A stretch of 64,000 bases of DNA from an uncultured Bacteroides sp. (GTDB lineage Bacteria > Bacteroidota > Bacteroidia > Bacteroidales > Bacteroidaceae). The position numbers and the translations under genes were made by a program. Location: positions 124,001 through 188,000 of the forward strand of contig CAAFUN010000003.1 in the NCBI GenBank assembly GCA_900766195.1, read 5' to 3'. The notes under the pieces are model-generated. The model saw nothing but the letters and a program-made list of their open reading frames with translations, was not told the origin of the DNA and searched no databases. Positions 51,895-60,426 of the stretch are shown here, in pieces (position 1 is the first letter of the stretch; every line of letters begins with the position of its first letter).

Positions 51895-52371
51895 ATGAAG
51901 AAACTAACGATAACAGATCCCGTACAAATAGAAGAAATTATTCGCAAATGCACTCACTGCTCCGTGGGAATGATTGATCTGCAAGGCAATCCTTATGTCA
52001 TTCCCATGAACTTTGCCTATCACGAAGGTGCCGTTTATCTCCATTCCGGTCCTGAAGGTGGCAAAATGCTTATGATAGAAAAGAATCCCAACGTGTGCAT
52101 CACCTTCTGCGAAGGGCACGAGTTGGTGTATCAAAGCAAACAGATAGCATGTAGCTACAGCATGAAGGCACGCAGCGTGATGTGCCGCGGAAAAGTGCGC
52201 TTCATCGAAGATATGGACGAGAAACGACGACTGCTGGACATCTTTATGCGGCAGTACACCGATAATGAGTGCGGCTATGCCGAAGCCTCCGTGCGCAACG
52301 TAAAGTTGTGGGAAGTGAAAGCGGAAAAACTGAGTTGCATTTCCTTCGGTTTGCGCGCCAGCGAAGTCTGA
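51895..52371 (+). CDS. Pyridoxamine 5'-phosphate oxidase-family flavin-binding protein
   Basis: This 158-residue split-barrel protein has 'CSVGMIDLQGNPYVIPMNF' at about 22-40, 'LHSGPEGGKMLMIEKNPNVCITF' spread over two strands, and 'SVMCRGKVRFIED'. This is the layout of FMN-binding proteins related to pyridoxamine phosphate oxidase. The superfamily includes Nim nitroimidazole reductases, but it is too diverse to assign that function and the N-terminus differs from Nim proteins as I recall them. The start is 9 bases after rnr, so they may be co-transcribed. The physiological role is unknown. Confidence 0.8.
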   Translation: MKKLTITDPVQIEEIIRKCTHCSVGMIDLQGNPYVIPMNFAYHEGAVYLHSGPEGGKMLMIEKNPNVCITFCEGHELVYQSKQIACSYSMKARSVMCRGKVRFIEDMDEKRRLLDIFMRQYTDNECGYAEASVRNVKLWEVKAEKLSCISFGLRASEV

Positions 52372-52401
52372 ACAATATCCGGCATGCTACACCGGAGGCC
52401 C

Positions 52402-52445
52402 TTATGCCGATCTTCCTATATGGTACGGAGACCGTAAAGGCATAA
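52402..52445. repeat. Nested inverted repeats upstream of the second sulfatase gene
   Basis: Outer arms TTATGCC (52402-52408) and GGCATAA (52439-52445) enclose inner arms TACGG (52424-52428) and CCGTA (52432-52436) with an AGA loop. It lies 31 bases after the flavoprotein stop and about 60 bases before the sulfatase start; it could be a terminator-like hairpin or a structured leader. Confidence 0.6.
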
Positions 52446-52503
52446 CGAACTGATTCAACATGAGCGCGTTATCTTTCCGACTAATTTCTTATATATATGT
52501 ATT

Positions 52504-54075
52504 ATGAAAAATTGGATCATACCTATCGGGTTAGCCGGATGCCTGCCCCTTTCAGCCAGCTGTAAATCCGGGCAACCGGCACAGCAGAAGGAGCGCCCTA
52601 ACATCCTATTCATCATGTCGGACGACCATACGTCACAGGCATGGGGTATCTACGGTGGCGTACTGAGCAAATACGTCAAGAACGAGAATATCCGCCGCCT
52701 CGCTGCCGAAGGATGCGTGCTAAACGATGCTTTCTGTACCAACTCTATTTCTGTTCCGAGCAGGGCATCCATCCTCACGGGAGCATACAGCCACAAAAAC
52801 GGAGTATATACCCTTGAAGATGCACTTTATCCCGAAGCGGACAATATCGCCAAACAGATGCAGGTAGGCGGCTATCAAACCGCATTGTTTGGCAAGTGGC
52901 ACTTAAAGAAAGAGCCATCGGGGTTCGACTGGTTCCAAGTATTTCACGATCAGGGCGAGTATCATGACCCCATTATGAAGACGGCCGCCAACTGGCAGGA
53001 CGACGATAAAGGACGTGCCGGCGACACAATCAAAGGATTCTCTACCGACATTGTAACCGACCTGACCATCGACTGGATACGCCACCGCGACAAGAAGAAA
53101 CCTTTCATGACGCTCTGTCATTTCAAAGCAACGCATGAGCCCTGGGACTTTCCCGAAAGGCTGAGGCATATTTACGATGGCGTGGTCTTTCCCGAACCGC
53201 ACAACATGATGGAGTTTGATACTACTAAATCGGGACGCACTTTTAGAGGGCAGTTGCTTGAAGACATGGCTTGGCGCTGGGAAAATGCAACGAAAAATCC
53301 CGGTCAGTGGTGGTGCGTCTATCCGGAGTTGCCATTCTCCACGCAAGGATTGGATAAGGAGGCCGCCCGCCGGAAGACCTATCAGAAGCTCATCCGCGAC
53401 TATTTACGTTGCGGAGCGGTCATCGACGAGAATATAGGCAGACTCTTACAAATGCTCAAAGAGGAGGGACTGGATAAAAACACTATTGTGATTTATGTAT
53501 CGGACCAAGGGTATTTCCTTGGCGAGCATGGATTCTTCGATAAGCGGATGATGTACGAAGAATCACTGCGTATGCCTTTCGTTATTCGCTATCCGAAAGA
53601 GATTCCCGCCGGGACAAGGAACAATGACATTATCCTCAACACGGATTTTGCCGCATTGCTTGCCGACTATGCCGGCGTAAAGACTCCAAGCCGGTCGCAA
53701 GGACGAAGTTTCCGCGAGAACTTGAAAGGCAATACACCACCCAATTGGCGAAATGCCATGTATTATCGCTATTGGACGCACCACGAGATACGTCCGGCAC
53801 ACTTCGGCATACGGGACAAGCAATACAAGCTGATATTTCTATACGGTGATAGACTGGAGACCAAAGGGTCGGACAATGTATCCACCACACCATCCTGGGA
53901 GTTTTATGACCTGAGCGCCGACCCGTACGAAGATAAGAACCAGTACAATAATCCGGCGTATGCAGAGATTATCGTAAAGATGAAAAAAAATTTACTCAAG
54001 CTGCGCGAAGAAACGGAAGATACTGATAGTGGCTCGGCTCGCATGCAGGAAATTATGGAAAAGTATTATTGGTAA
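52504..54075 (+). CDS. S1-family sulfatase, probable lipoprotein
   Basis: This 523-residue sulfatase has a short signal ending at Cys20 ('LPLSASC'), suggesting a lipid anchor. Metal ligands lie in 'ILFIMSDDHTSQAWGIYG'. The formylglycine motif is SVPSRASILTG with Ser83 in the modified position. Further conserved parts are 'ALFGKWHLK', 'CHFKATHEPWDFP' and 'YVSDQGYFLGEHG'. The opening resembles Bacteroides N-acetylglucosamine-6-sulfatases (S1_11), an assignment made from memory. It stands apart from the utilisation locus, has no SusC/D neighbours and ends in its own terminator, so it may serve host glycan (mucin or heparan) desulfation. Confidence 0.9.
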   Translation: MKNWIIPIGLAGCLPLSASCKSGQPAQQKERPNILFIMSDDHTSQAWGIYGGVLSKYVKNENIRRLAAEGCVLNDAFCTNSISVPSRASILTGAYSHKNGVYTLEDALYPEADNIAKQMQVGGYQTALFGKWHLKKEPSGFDWFQVFHDQGEYHDPIMKTAANWQDDDKGRAGDTIKGFSTDIVTDLTIDWIRHRDKKKPFMTLCHFKATHEPWDFPERLRHIYDGVVFPEPHNMMEFDTTKSGRTFRGQLLEDMAWRWENATKNPGQWWCVYPELPFSTQGLDKEAARRKTYQKLIRDYLRCGAVIDENIGRLLQMLKEEGLDKNTIVIYVSDQGYFLGEHGFFDKRMMYEESLRMPFVIRYPKEIPAGTRNNDIILNTDFAALLADYAGVKTPSRSQGRSFRENLKGNTPPNWRNAMYYRYWTHHEIRPAHFGIRDKQYKLIFLYGDRLETKGSDNVSTTPSWEFYDLSADPYEDKNQYNNPAYAEIIVKMKKNLLKLREETEDTDSGSARMQEIMEKYYW

Positions 54076-54096
54076 ACCGGCTGATCAACATAACAG

Positions 54097-54145
54097 AACA
54101 GGGGGATACCCACTTTGCTATTGCATCGCTTGGCATCCCCCTGTT
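54097..54145 (+). terminator. Terminator of the second sulfatase gene
   Basis: AACAGGGGGAT (54097-54107) pairs with ATCCCCCTGTT (54135-54145), extended by CC/GG after one mismatch. The T-run is weak. Confidence 0.7.
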
Positions 54146-54311
54146 ATCTTAATTGCCTTGCCATCCTTTTTTCATTCAGAAGATGACGTAGCGAAAGGTT
54201 CTTTTCTATTTATTTTCAGAAAGAGGAGATTCTTCACTCCGCTTCCTAAAACGAAATGAACATCCCGAATCAGGAAAGCTATAGCACATTAATATTATGC
54301 ACTTTATCGTC

Positions 54312-55259
54312 TTACAGCGGATATTCCTCAAAAGCATACAACAATGTAGAGAGATAGCGTTCACCGGTATCAGGCAATAATGCCACAATAGTCTTGCCTG
54401 CATTTTCGGGCAATTTAGCCAACTGCGTAGCCGCACTTACTGCTGCTCCTGATGAGATACCTACTAATAGACCTTCCAAATGAGACAGTTCACGACTGGT
54501 ACGAATGGCATCGTCATTGGTCACCCGCAAAATCTTATCCACCACCCCAGGATTGAAGTTTTTGGGAACAAAGCCGGCACCAATGCCCTGTATCTTATGC
54601 GGCCCGGGAGCTCCACCTGAAAGTACGGGAGAATCAGAAGGTTCAACTGCTACAATTTCTACAGAAGGATTATGCTTCTTCAGAGCAGCACCTACTCCAC
54701 TGACAGTACCTCCTGTACCTACACCGGCAACGAAGATATCGACTTTACCATCAGTATCTCTCCAAATCTCTTCTCCTGTGGTACGTTCGTGAACGGCTGG
54801 ATTGGAAGGATTATCAAACTGCTGCAATATGACAGAACCCGGTGTGGATGCTTTCAACTCTTCCGCCTGCGCAATGGCACCTTTCATGCCCGCAGCACCC
54901 GGAGTGAGTACCAACTCTGCGCCAAGAGCTTTAAGCAAGTTGCGACGTTCCACACTCATGGTGTCGGGCATGGTAAGAATCAGCTTATAGCCTTTGGCAG
55001 CAGCAACAAAAGCCAGACCTACTCCGGTATTTCCACTAGTGGGTTCAATAATGGTAGCACCCGGCTTTAGACGACCAGCAGCCTCAGCATCTTCAATCAT
55101 GGATAGAGCAATCCTATCCTTTACACTTCCGGCAGGATTAAAAGACTCCACCTTTACAATTATATTCGCTTTCAGTTCTTTGCTTGCATTATAATTACCA
55201 ATCTCCAATAAAGGAGTGTTTCCTACCAGTTCGGTAAGACGTTTTGCAATTTTCGTCAT
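54312..55259 (-). CDS. cysK: Cysteine synthase A (O-acetylserine sulfhydrylase)
   Basis: This 315-residue PLP enzyme makes cysteine from O-acetylserine and sulfide. The PLP-binding Lys47 is in 'SFNPAGSVKDRIALSM', the substrate loop 'PTSGNTGVGLAF' is near 73-84, and the phosphate-binding loop is 'GVGTGGTVSGVG'. 'SSGAAVSAA' closes the PLP site. The gene is divergent from the serine acetyltransferase gene, which makes its substrate, and both have good -7 boxes. Together they form the two-step cysteine pathway and may associate as the cysteine synthase complex. Confidence 0.96.
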   Translation of the reverse strand: MTKIAKRLTELVGNTPLLEIGNYNASKELKANIIVKVESFNPAGSVKDRIALSMIEDAEAAGRLKPGATIIEPTSGNTGVGLAFVAAAKGYKLILTMPDTMSVERRNLLKALGAELVLTPGAAGMKGAIAQAEELKASTPGSVILQQFDNPSNPAVHERTTGEEIWRDTDGKVDIFVAGVGTGGTVSGVGAALKKHNPSVEIVAVEPSDSPVLSGGAPGPHKIQGIGAGFVPKNFNPGVVDKILRVTNDDAIRTSRELSHLEGLLVGISSGAAVSAATQLAKLPENAGKTIVALLPDTGERYLSTLLYAFEEYPL

Positions 55260-55299
55260 AACATATTGAGTTTTAATTTAAATTCTTTTTTCGATAGGG

Positions 55300-55307
55300 C
55301 AAAGATA
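55300..55307 (-). promoter_or_regulatory. Bacteroidetes -7 promoter box for cysK
   Basis: The minus strand reads TATCTTTG, 40 bases upstream of the start codon. Confidence 0.65.
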
Positions 55308-55450
55308 GATATTCCGTTTGTAGAAAAAAATACCACACTTATGGGATTTTTATACTACGAATAAGTGATTTTTCGGAAGATTATTCATCATTATTGAGCG
55401 TGCAACACATATAAATGAACTTGCAGCTCAAAAATTTGCTTAATAATAAT

Positions 55451-55458
55451 TACCTTTG
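55451..55458 (+). promoter_or_regulatory. Bacteroidetes -7 promoter box for the serine acetyltransferase gene
   Basis: TACCTTTG matches TAnnTTTG and lies 33 bases before the ATG at 55492. It includes the TTG (55456) that could otherwise be taken as a start codon, which argues against that start. Confidence 0.7.
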
Positions 55459-55491
55459 CAGCCACCTTCATATAACAACAAGGTATCACTA

Positions 55492-56391
55492 ATGAGTCCA
55501 TTGAATTTTACTCACATCCTGACCAAAGCCATTGAGGAGCTATCTGAAAGCGAATCATACAAGGGACTGTTTCATCAAAATACAGACGGGAATCCTTTAC
55601 CCTCAGCCAAAGTATTGCAAGATAGCGTTGAATTGTTGCGGGCAATTCTCTTTCCCGGTTACTATGGAAACTCTTCAGTTAACAGCCGGACAATGACCTA
55701 TCATATAGGTGTAAACGTTGAGCATTTATTTGATTTGCTATCTGAGCAAATCCTTGCCGGACTTTGCTTCGGAAATGACGATGAGTGTAGCTGTTGTACC
55801 GAGGGACAACGCAAAGAGGCTGCTTCACTGGCTGCCGAATTCATCAGTCGCCTACCACACATGAGACGTATACTTGCTACGGACGTTGAAGCTGCTTACA
55901 ATGGTGACCCCGCTGCCAAAAGCTTCGGTGAGGTTATCTCTTGCTACCCGGCTATCCGTGCCATTAGTAACTACCGCATTGCACACGAACTGATGGAACT
56001 CGGTGTTCCGCTCATTCCGCGCATTATCACCGAAATGGCTCATAGTGAAACAGGTATTGACATCCATCCGGGAGCAGTTATCGGAAGTTATTTCACGATC
56101 GACCACGGCACGGGAGTGGTGATAGGAGAAACCTGTATTATTGGCAATCATGTAAAACTATATCAAGGAGTGACATTGGGAGCAAAGAGCTTTCCGCTGG
56201 ATGAAAACGGTAGGCCGATAAAGGGCATTCCTCGCCATCCCATACTGGAAGACAACGTCATCGTTTACTCCAATGCAACGATACTGGGACGCATCACCAT
56301 AGGGCACGAAGCTACCGTAGGCGGAAATATATGGATAACGGAAGACGTACCGGCAAGAACAAGGATTGTACAAACCAAAGCAAAAAAATAA
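55492..56391 (+). CDS. cysE: Serine O-acetyltransferase
   Basis: The protein is 299 residues from the ATG at 55492; the longer frame from TTG at 55456 would start inside the promoter box. An N-terminal helical domain (1-180) is followed by a left-handed beta-helix of hexapeptide repeats. The catalytic region is 'DIHPGAVIGSYFTIDHGTG', then 'VVIGETCIIGNHVKLYQGVT' and 'LGAKSFPLDENGRPIKGIPR'. The long N-terminus marks the Bacteroides/plant-like EpsC type. It acetylates serine for the divergent cysteine synthase. An RNA methyltransferase gene follows after 17 bases and may be co-transcribed. Confidence 0.95.
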   Translation: MSPLNFTHILTKAIEELSESESYKGLFHQNTDGNPLPSAKVLQDSVELLRAILFPGYYGNSSVNSRTMTYHIGVNVEHLFDLLSEQILAGLCFGNDDECSCCTEGQRKEAASLAAEFISRLPHMRRILATDVEAAYNGDPAAKSFGEVISCYPAIRAISNYRIAHELMELGVPLIPRIITEMAHSETGIDIHPGAVIGSYFTIDHGTGVVIGETCIIGNHVKLYQGVTLGAKSFPLDENGRPIKGIPRHPILEDNVIVYSNATILGRITIGHEATVGGNIWITEDVPARTRIVQTKAKK

Positions 56392-56408
56392 AAGAATATA
56401 AAGAACGC

Positions 56409-57788
56409 ATGGAATCTTTTGAATTGATAGCAAAGACTTTTCAGGGTCTTGAAGAAGTATTGGCGCAGGAGTTGACTACTTTAGGAGCAGACAACATTCA
56501 GATAGGACGGCGAATGGTTTCATTCACCGGTGATAAAGCAATGATGTATAAGGCAAACTTTAACCTACGCACGGCCATACGCATATTGAAACCCATCAAG
56601 CATTTTGCAGCGAAAGATGCTGAAGAAGTGTATGAACAGATTAAATCTATTCACTGGGAAGACTACTTGGAACTGGGGCAGACCTTTGCTGTTGATGCCG
56701 TGGTGTTCAGTGAGGAATTTAGACATTCTAAGTTTGTATCCTACAAAGTGAAAGATGCCATCGTTGACTACTTCCGTGAAAAGACAGGGAAACGCCCTTC
56801 TGTGCGTATCAACAACCCTGATCTTTCATTGAACATTCATATTGCCCAAACCACCTGCACGCTATCACTCGACTCTTCGGGAGAATCACTGCACCGCCGT
56901 GGTTATCGTCAGGAAGCCATAGAGGCACCATTAAACGAGGTTCTTGCGGCAGGTATGATTTTGATGACGGGATGGAATGGAGAATCTGATCTTATTGATC
57001 CGATGTGTGGTTCGGGTACAATCCCCATCGAAGCAGCACTCATTGCCCGCAACATTGCCCCTGGTGTTTTCCGTAAGGAATTTGCATTTGAGAAGTGGAG
57101 TGACTTCGACTCCGAACTTTTCGACGCAATTTACAATGACGACAGCCGGGAACGTGAATTCAGCCACCACATCTATGGCTATGACAACAGTCCCAAAGCA
57201 TTTGAAATTGCCACTCACAACGTAAAGGCAGCCGGTGTATCCAAAGACGTCACTTTGAAGGTACAACCCTTTCAGGCTTTTGAACAACCGCAGGAAAAAT
57301 CCATCATTATAACCAACCCTCCTTACGGCGAGCGTATCTCTACAAACGATTTGCTGGGCTTGTACCAGATGATCGGGGAACGTCTAAAACACGCTTTTAC
57401 CGGCAACACAGCATGGATACTTTCTTATCGTGAGGAATGTTTTGATCAGATAGGGCTTAAACCCACCACGAAAATACCATTGTTCAACGGAGCGCTGGAA
57501 TGCGAATTCCGTCAGTATGACATCTTCGACGGCAAGTACAAGGATTTTAAAAAGGAAGAAGGAACTACTCCCGGCTATGAAAGAAGAAGGAATGATTCTG
57601 ATTACGGCAGAAGATCTCAACAGTCCGGATACAGGGATTCTTCCAGACGGGATAGATTTTCCGGAGGGGAAAACCGACAAAGTCGTCCTCCCAGGAAAGA
57701 AGGTTTTTCTAAAGACGGGGAGTATGATAGAAACCGGGACAGAAGGAGAACGTCTCCGTTTGACAAGCGAGACGACTCTCGCGAATAA
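56409..57788 (+). CDS. THUMP-domain RNA methyltransferase (RlmL N-terminal-like) with charged tail
   Basis: The protein is 459 residues from the ATG at 56409 ('MESFELIAKTFQGLEEVLAQEL'), the usual family start; the longer frame overlaps the preceding gene. A THUMP RNA-binding domain lies at about 50-155 and a UPF0020/RlmL methyltransferase domain at about 165-375, with 'DPMCGSGTIPIEAALIARNIAP' spanning motif I and 'IITNPPYGERI' as motif IV. E. coli RlmL methylates G2445 of 23S rRNA. The last ~80 residues are extremely rich in Arg, Asp, Ser, Gly and Tyr and are probably disordered, resembling RNA-binding RGG-like tails. Confidence 0.9.
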   Translation: MESFELIAKTFQGLEEVLAQELTTLGADNIQIGRRMVSFTGDKAMMYKANFNLRTAIRILKPIKHFAAKDAEEVYEQIKSIHWEDYLELGQTFAVDAVVFSEEFRHSKFVSYKVKDAIVDYFREKTGKRPSVRINNPDLSLNIHIAQTTCTLSLDSSGESLHRRGYRQEAIEAPLNEVLAAGMILMTGWNGESDLIDPMCGSGTIPIEAALIARNIAPGVFRKEFAFEKWSDFDSELFDAIYNDDSREREFSHHIYGYDNSPKAFEIATHNVKAAGVSKDVTLKVQPFQAFEQPQEKSIIITNPPYGERISTNDLLGLYQMIGERLKHAFTGNTAWILSYREECFDQIGLKPTTKIPLFNGALECEFRQYDIFDGKYKDFKKEEGTTPGYERRRNDSDYGRRSQQSGYRDSSRRDRFSGGENRQSRPPRKEGFSKDGEYDRNRDRRRTSPFDKRDDSRE

Positions 57789-58097
57789 AGAATAAGAGTG
57801 GTTTCCTTATAGAGAAACGATCGTTTCCTATAGGAGAAACTGCCGTTTCCATATGCGGAAACTCTCGTTCCCATAAGGGGAAACAGGCGCTCCTCTATAG
57901 GGAAACGACCGACAATCCTACTTATGGATAAAGATGCCAATAGGGCATGCGCTGCTTAATAGGGTTTACGAAGATTTATTTCACTATGTGTGCAAGTGCA
58001 TGCGTATACAAAAGCCCGATAGAAAGAGGAACCGGAGCGCATGACAGTTACAGTTCAAAAACAGTTGCTGAAATACTAAAAAGAACATCTCAATAAA
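57789..58097. other. 309-base intergenic region with a hairpin array
   Basis: The first 120 bases hold a five-unit, 22-base-period array. From 57910 to 58097 no open frame, TAnnTTTG box or other repeat was recognised, except a small palindromic GCATGCGC. Confidence 0.7.
57801..57906. repeat. Array of five 18-base hairpin units with exact 22-base period
   Basis: Units start at 57801, 57823, 57845, 57867 and 57889. The core form is GTTTCC-N6-GGAAAC, with small changes and 4-base spacers gatc, tgcc, tctc and aggc. Each unit can fold on itself. The unit length and period match the array at 30115-30198, but the arm sequences differ. Confidence 0.9.
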
Positions 58098-60401
58098 ATG
58101 AAAAAGATTAGTAAATGGATAGGAACGGCGATACTCACGCTACCTGCATTATTCACTACTACTGCTATGGCACAGGATTTAAAGAAGCCTACGTTGGAAG
58201 ACTTGATTCCCGGCGGAGCAACATATCGGTTCACTGAGAACAAATGGTATCAATGGTACGGTGATTTTGCCTGTTTTGAACTGGGTATAGACAACGTAGA
58301 AGGAACATGGACGGGCGGCAAACTGAGCGGACAAAAATTCTCTGTCTTGTCACTGAAAGAGATCAATGCATTGTTGGAAGCGCAGGAATTAGGAAAAATA
58401 CATAGCTTCTACAAAACTACTTTTCTGAATAAACCGGAAACAGACGGTAAAGTATCTTCTAAAGACTACCCCACATTAATGCTGATTAATACCAGTAAAA
58501 ACAGGGTATTAGTGGACTGGAAGAAGAAAGAAATTGTGTGGCATCAGGCGTGTCCGCAGCAAGCGGAAAATGAAGACTGGAACCAAACCAGCCGACGCCT
58601 AGCTTATACCATAAAGAACAACCTGTTTGTTGAAACGGCAGATGGAAAGACACAACAAGTAACTGCCGAGCCTGACGGCATTGTGTGCGGACAGAGTGTG
58701 CACCGCAACGAATTTGGAATAAAACAGGGTACATTTTGGAGCCCGACGGGAAACCTGCTGGCCTTCTACCGTATGGACGAAACAATGGTCAGTCAATATC
58801 CATTGGTCGACATCACCACCCGGATAGGCGAAGTAAATAACATTCGCTATCCCATGGCAGGCATGACCAGTCACAAAGTGACCGTAGGCATCTACAACCC
58901 CGAAAATGAAAAGACCATTTATCTGCAAACAGGAGATCCTACCGACAGGTACTTCACCAACGTCAGTTGGGCTCCCGACGGTAAGAGTCTGTTCCTTATA
59001 GAATTGAATCGTGATCAGAATCATTCCAAGTTGTGCCAATACAACGCTGAGACGGGCAACCTGATGAAAGTGTTGATTGAAGAAACCCATCCCAAGTATG
59101 TGGAGCCTCAACACCCCATTCTCTTCTTGCCATGGGACGGAAACAAGTTTATCTATCAAAGTCAACGCAGCGGATACAACCATCTTTATTTATGCGACCT
59201 CAAAGTCAGTGCAAAGAAACAGATACAGCCTGCAGGCGTAGATGCAATATCCGGCAAGAATGGAGAGCTCTCGGCTAATGTTGATATAAAGCGACTGACT
59301 AGCGGAAACTGGCTGGTACAAGACATTATAGGATTTAACCTGTCTGCACAGGAGGTCATTATTGCCAGCACGGAAGTATCACCACTGCAAAGCAATATTT
59401 ACGGAGTAAACATCAAAACAGGAAAACGCCACCTCATTGGCAAGAAAGATGCCACTCACTCGGCAGAACTCTCTGCTAGCGGACAATACCTAATTGACCG
59501 TTACTCTTCTCCCTCCGATCCGAGAACGATATGCGTATGCTCTACCGCAGAAAAAAGCGGCTTCAAAGAGATCAGCCTATTGCAAGCAAAGAACCCTTAC
59601 GAAGGTTTTGTTATGCCTACATTTGAGACAGGTACCATCAAAGCAGCCGATGGTGTGACTGATCTTTACTATCGCCTCACTAAGCCTACAGACTTTGATC
59701 CGAACAAGAAATATCCTGTTATAATCTACGTATACGGAGGCCCGCATGCCCAAATGGTTACCGGTGGATGGCAAAACGGTGCACGCGGTTGGGATATATA
59801 TATGGCAAACAAAGGCTATCTGATGTTTACACTCGACAACCGTGGCAGTGAAAACAGAGGACAGGAATTTGAGAATGTCACTTTCCGTAATCTCGGCATT
59901 GAAGAAGGGAAAGATCAGGTGAAAGGAGTGGAATACCTCAAAAGTCTGCCCTATGTAGACGGTAATCGTATTGGTGTGCATGGCTGGAGCTTTGGCGGAC
60001 ACATGACGGTTGCTCTTATGCTCCGCTATCCCGATCTGTTTAAAGTAGGCGTTGCGGGAGGTCCCGTAATAGACTGGAGCTATTATGAGATCATGTATGG
60101 AGAACGTTATATGGATACTCCGCAAACGAACCCCGAAGGATATAAGACTTGTAACCTGAAAAACCTTGCCGGCAATTTGAAAGGACATCTGCTCATCATC
60201 CATGATGATCATGACGACACCTGTGTGCCTCAACACACGCTTTCGTTCATGAAGGCCTGTGTGGACGCACGAACTTATCCCGATTTGTTTATTTACCCCA
60301 CTCACAAGCATAACGTGATGGGACGTGACCGCGTGCATCTTCACGAAAAGATCACCCGTTATTTTGAAGAGTATCTTCCGCTTCATAAAACTGATAATTA
60401 G
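58098..60401 (+). CDS. Dipeptidyl peptidase IV-like serine peptidase (S9 family)
   Basis: This 767-residue protein has a signal peptide ('MKKISKWIGTAILTLPALFTTTAMA') and two domains. The N-terminal eight-bladed beta-propeller covers about 40-510 ('FWSPTGNLLAFYRMDE', 'VSWAPDGKSLFLIEL'). The C-terminal alpha/beta hydrolase covers about 520-767. Catalytic Ser631 lies in 'GVHGWSFGGHM', the Asp in 'IHDDHDDTCVP' and the His in 'THKHNVMG' (736 or 738). Bacteroidales use such periplasmic exopeptidases to take up peptides, and gut DPP4 homologues can act on host incretin peptides. Xaa-Pro specificity is expected from the family but was not checked residue by residue. Confidence 0.92.
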   Translation: MKKISKWIGTAILTLPALFTTTAMAQDLKKPTLEDLIPGGATYRFTENKWYQWYGDFACFELGIDNVEGTWTGGKLSGQKFSVLSLKEINALLEAQELGKIHSFYKTTFLNKPETDGKVSSKDYPTLMLINTSKNRVLVDWKKKEIVWHQACPQQAENEDWNQTSRRLAYTIKNNLFVETADGKTQQVTAEPDGIVCGQSVHRNEFGIKQGTFWSPTGNLLAFYRMDETMVSQYPLVDITTRIGEVNNIRYPMAGMTSHKVTVGIYNPENEKTIYLQTGDPTDRYFTNVSWAPDGKSLFLIELNRDQNHSKLCQYNAETGNLMKVLIEETHPKYVEPQHPILFLPWDGNKFIYQSQRSGYNHLYLCDLKVSAKKQIQPAGVDAISGKNGELSANVDIKRLTSGNWLVQDIIGFNLSAQEVIIASTEVSPLQSNIYGVNIKTGKRHLIGKKDATHSAELSASGQYLIDRYSSPSDPRTICVCSTAEKSGFKEISLLQAKNPYEGFVMPTFETGTIKAADGVTDLYYRLTKPTDFDPNKKYPVIIYVYGGPHAQMVTGGWQNGARGWDIYMANKGYLMFTLDNRGSENRGQEFENVTFRNLGIEEGKDQVKGVEYLKSLPYVDGNRIGVHGWSFGGHMTVALMLRYPDLFKVGVAGGPVIDWSYYEIMYGERYMDTPQTNPEGYKTCNLKNLAGNLKGHLLIIHDDHDDTCVPQHTLSFMKACVDARTYPDLFIYPTHKHNVMGRDRVHLHEKITRYFEEYLPLHKTDN

Positions 60402-60426
60402 AACAGAAACCATAAATACGAACGAG

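Noticed and set aside
51895..52371. Nitroimidazole-resistance (nim) gene
   Set aside because: Same broad FMN-binding superfamily, but Nim-specific features could not be identified and no associated insertion sequence is present.
57517..57795. 92-codon frame overlapping the end of the RNA methyltransferase gene
   Set aside because: It is a shifted reading of the low-complexity tail; the main frame continues the known protein and ends in a normal stop.
57801..57906. CRISPR-like array
   Set aside because: Units are 18 bases with changes between copies and spacers are only 4 bases; there are no cas genes. This is not a CRISPR geometry.
59577..60413. 278-codon minus-strand frame inside the DPP-IV-like gene
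   Set aside because: It is fully antisense to a well-supported S9 peptidase gene and shows no protein family features; an artefact of codon composition.
60325..60426. Extended N-terminus for purD
   Set aside because: It overlaps the end of the peptidase gene, and all PurD proteins start at the glycine-rich motif encoded from 60427.
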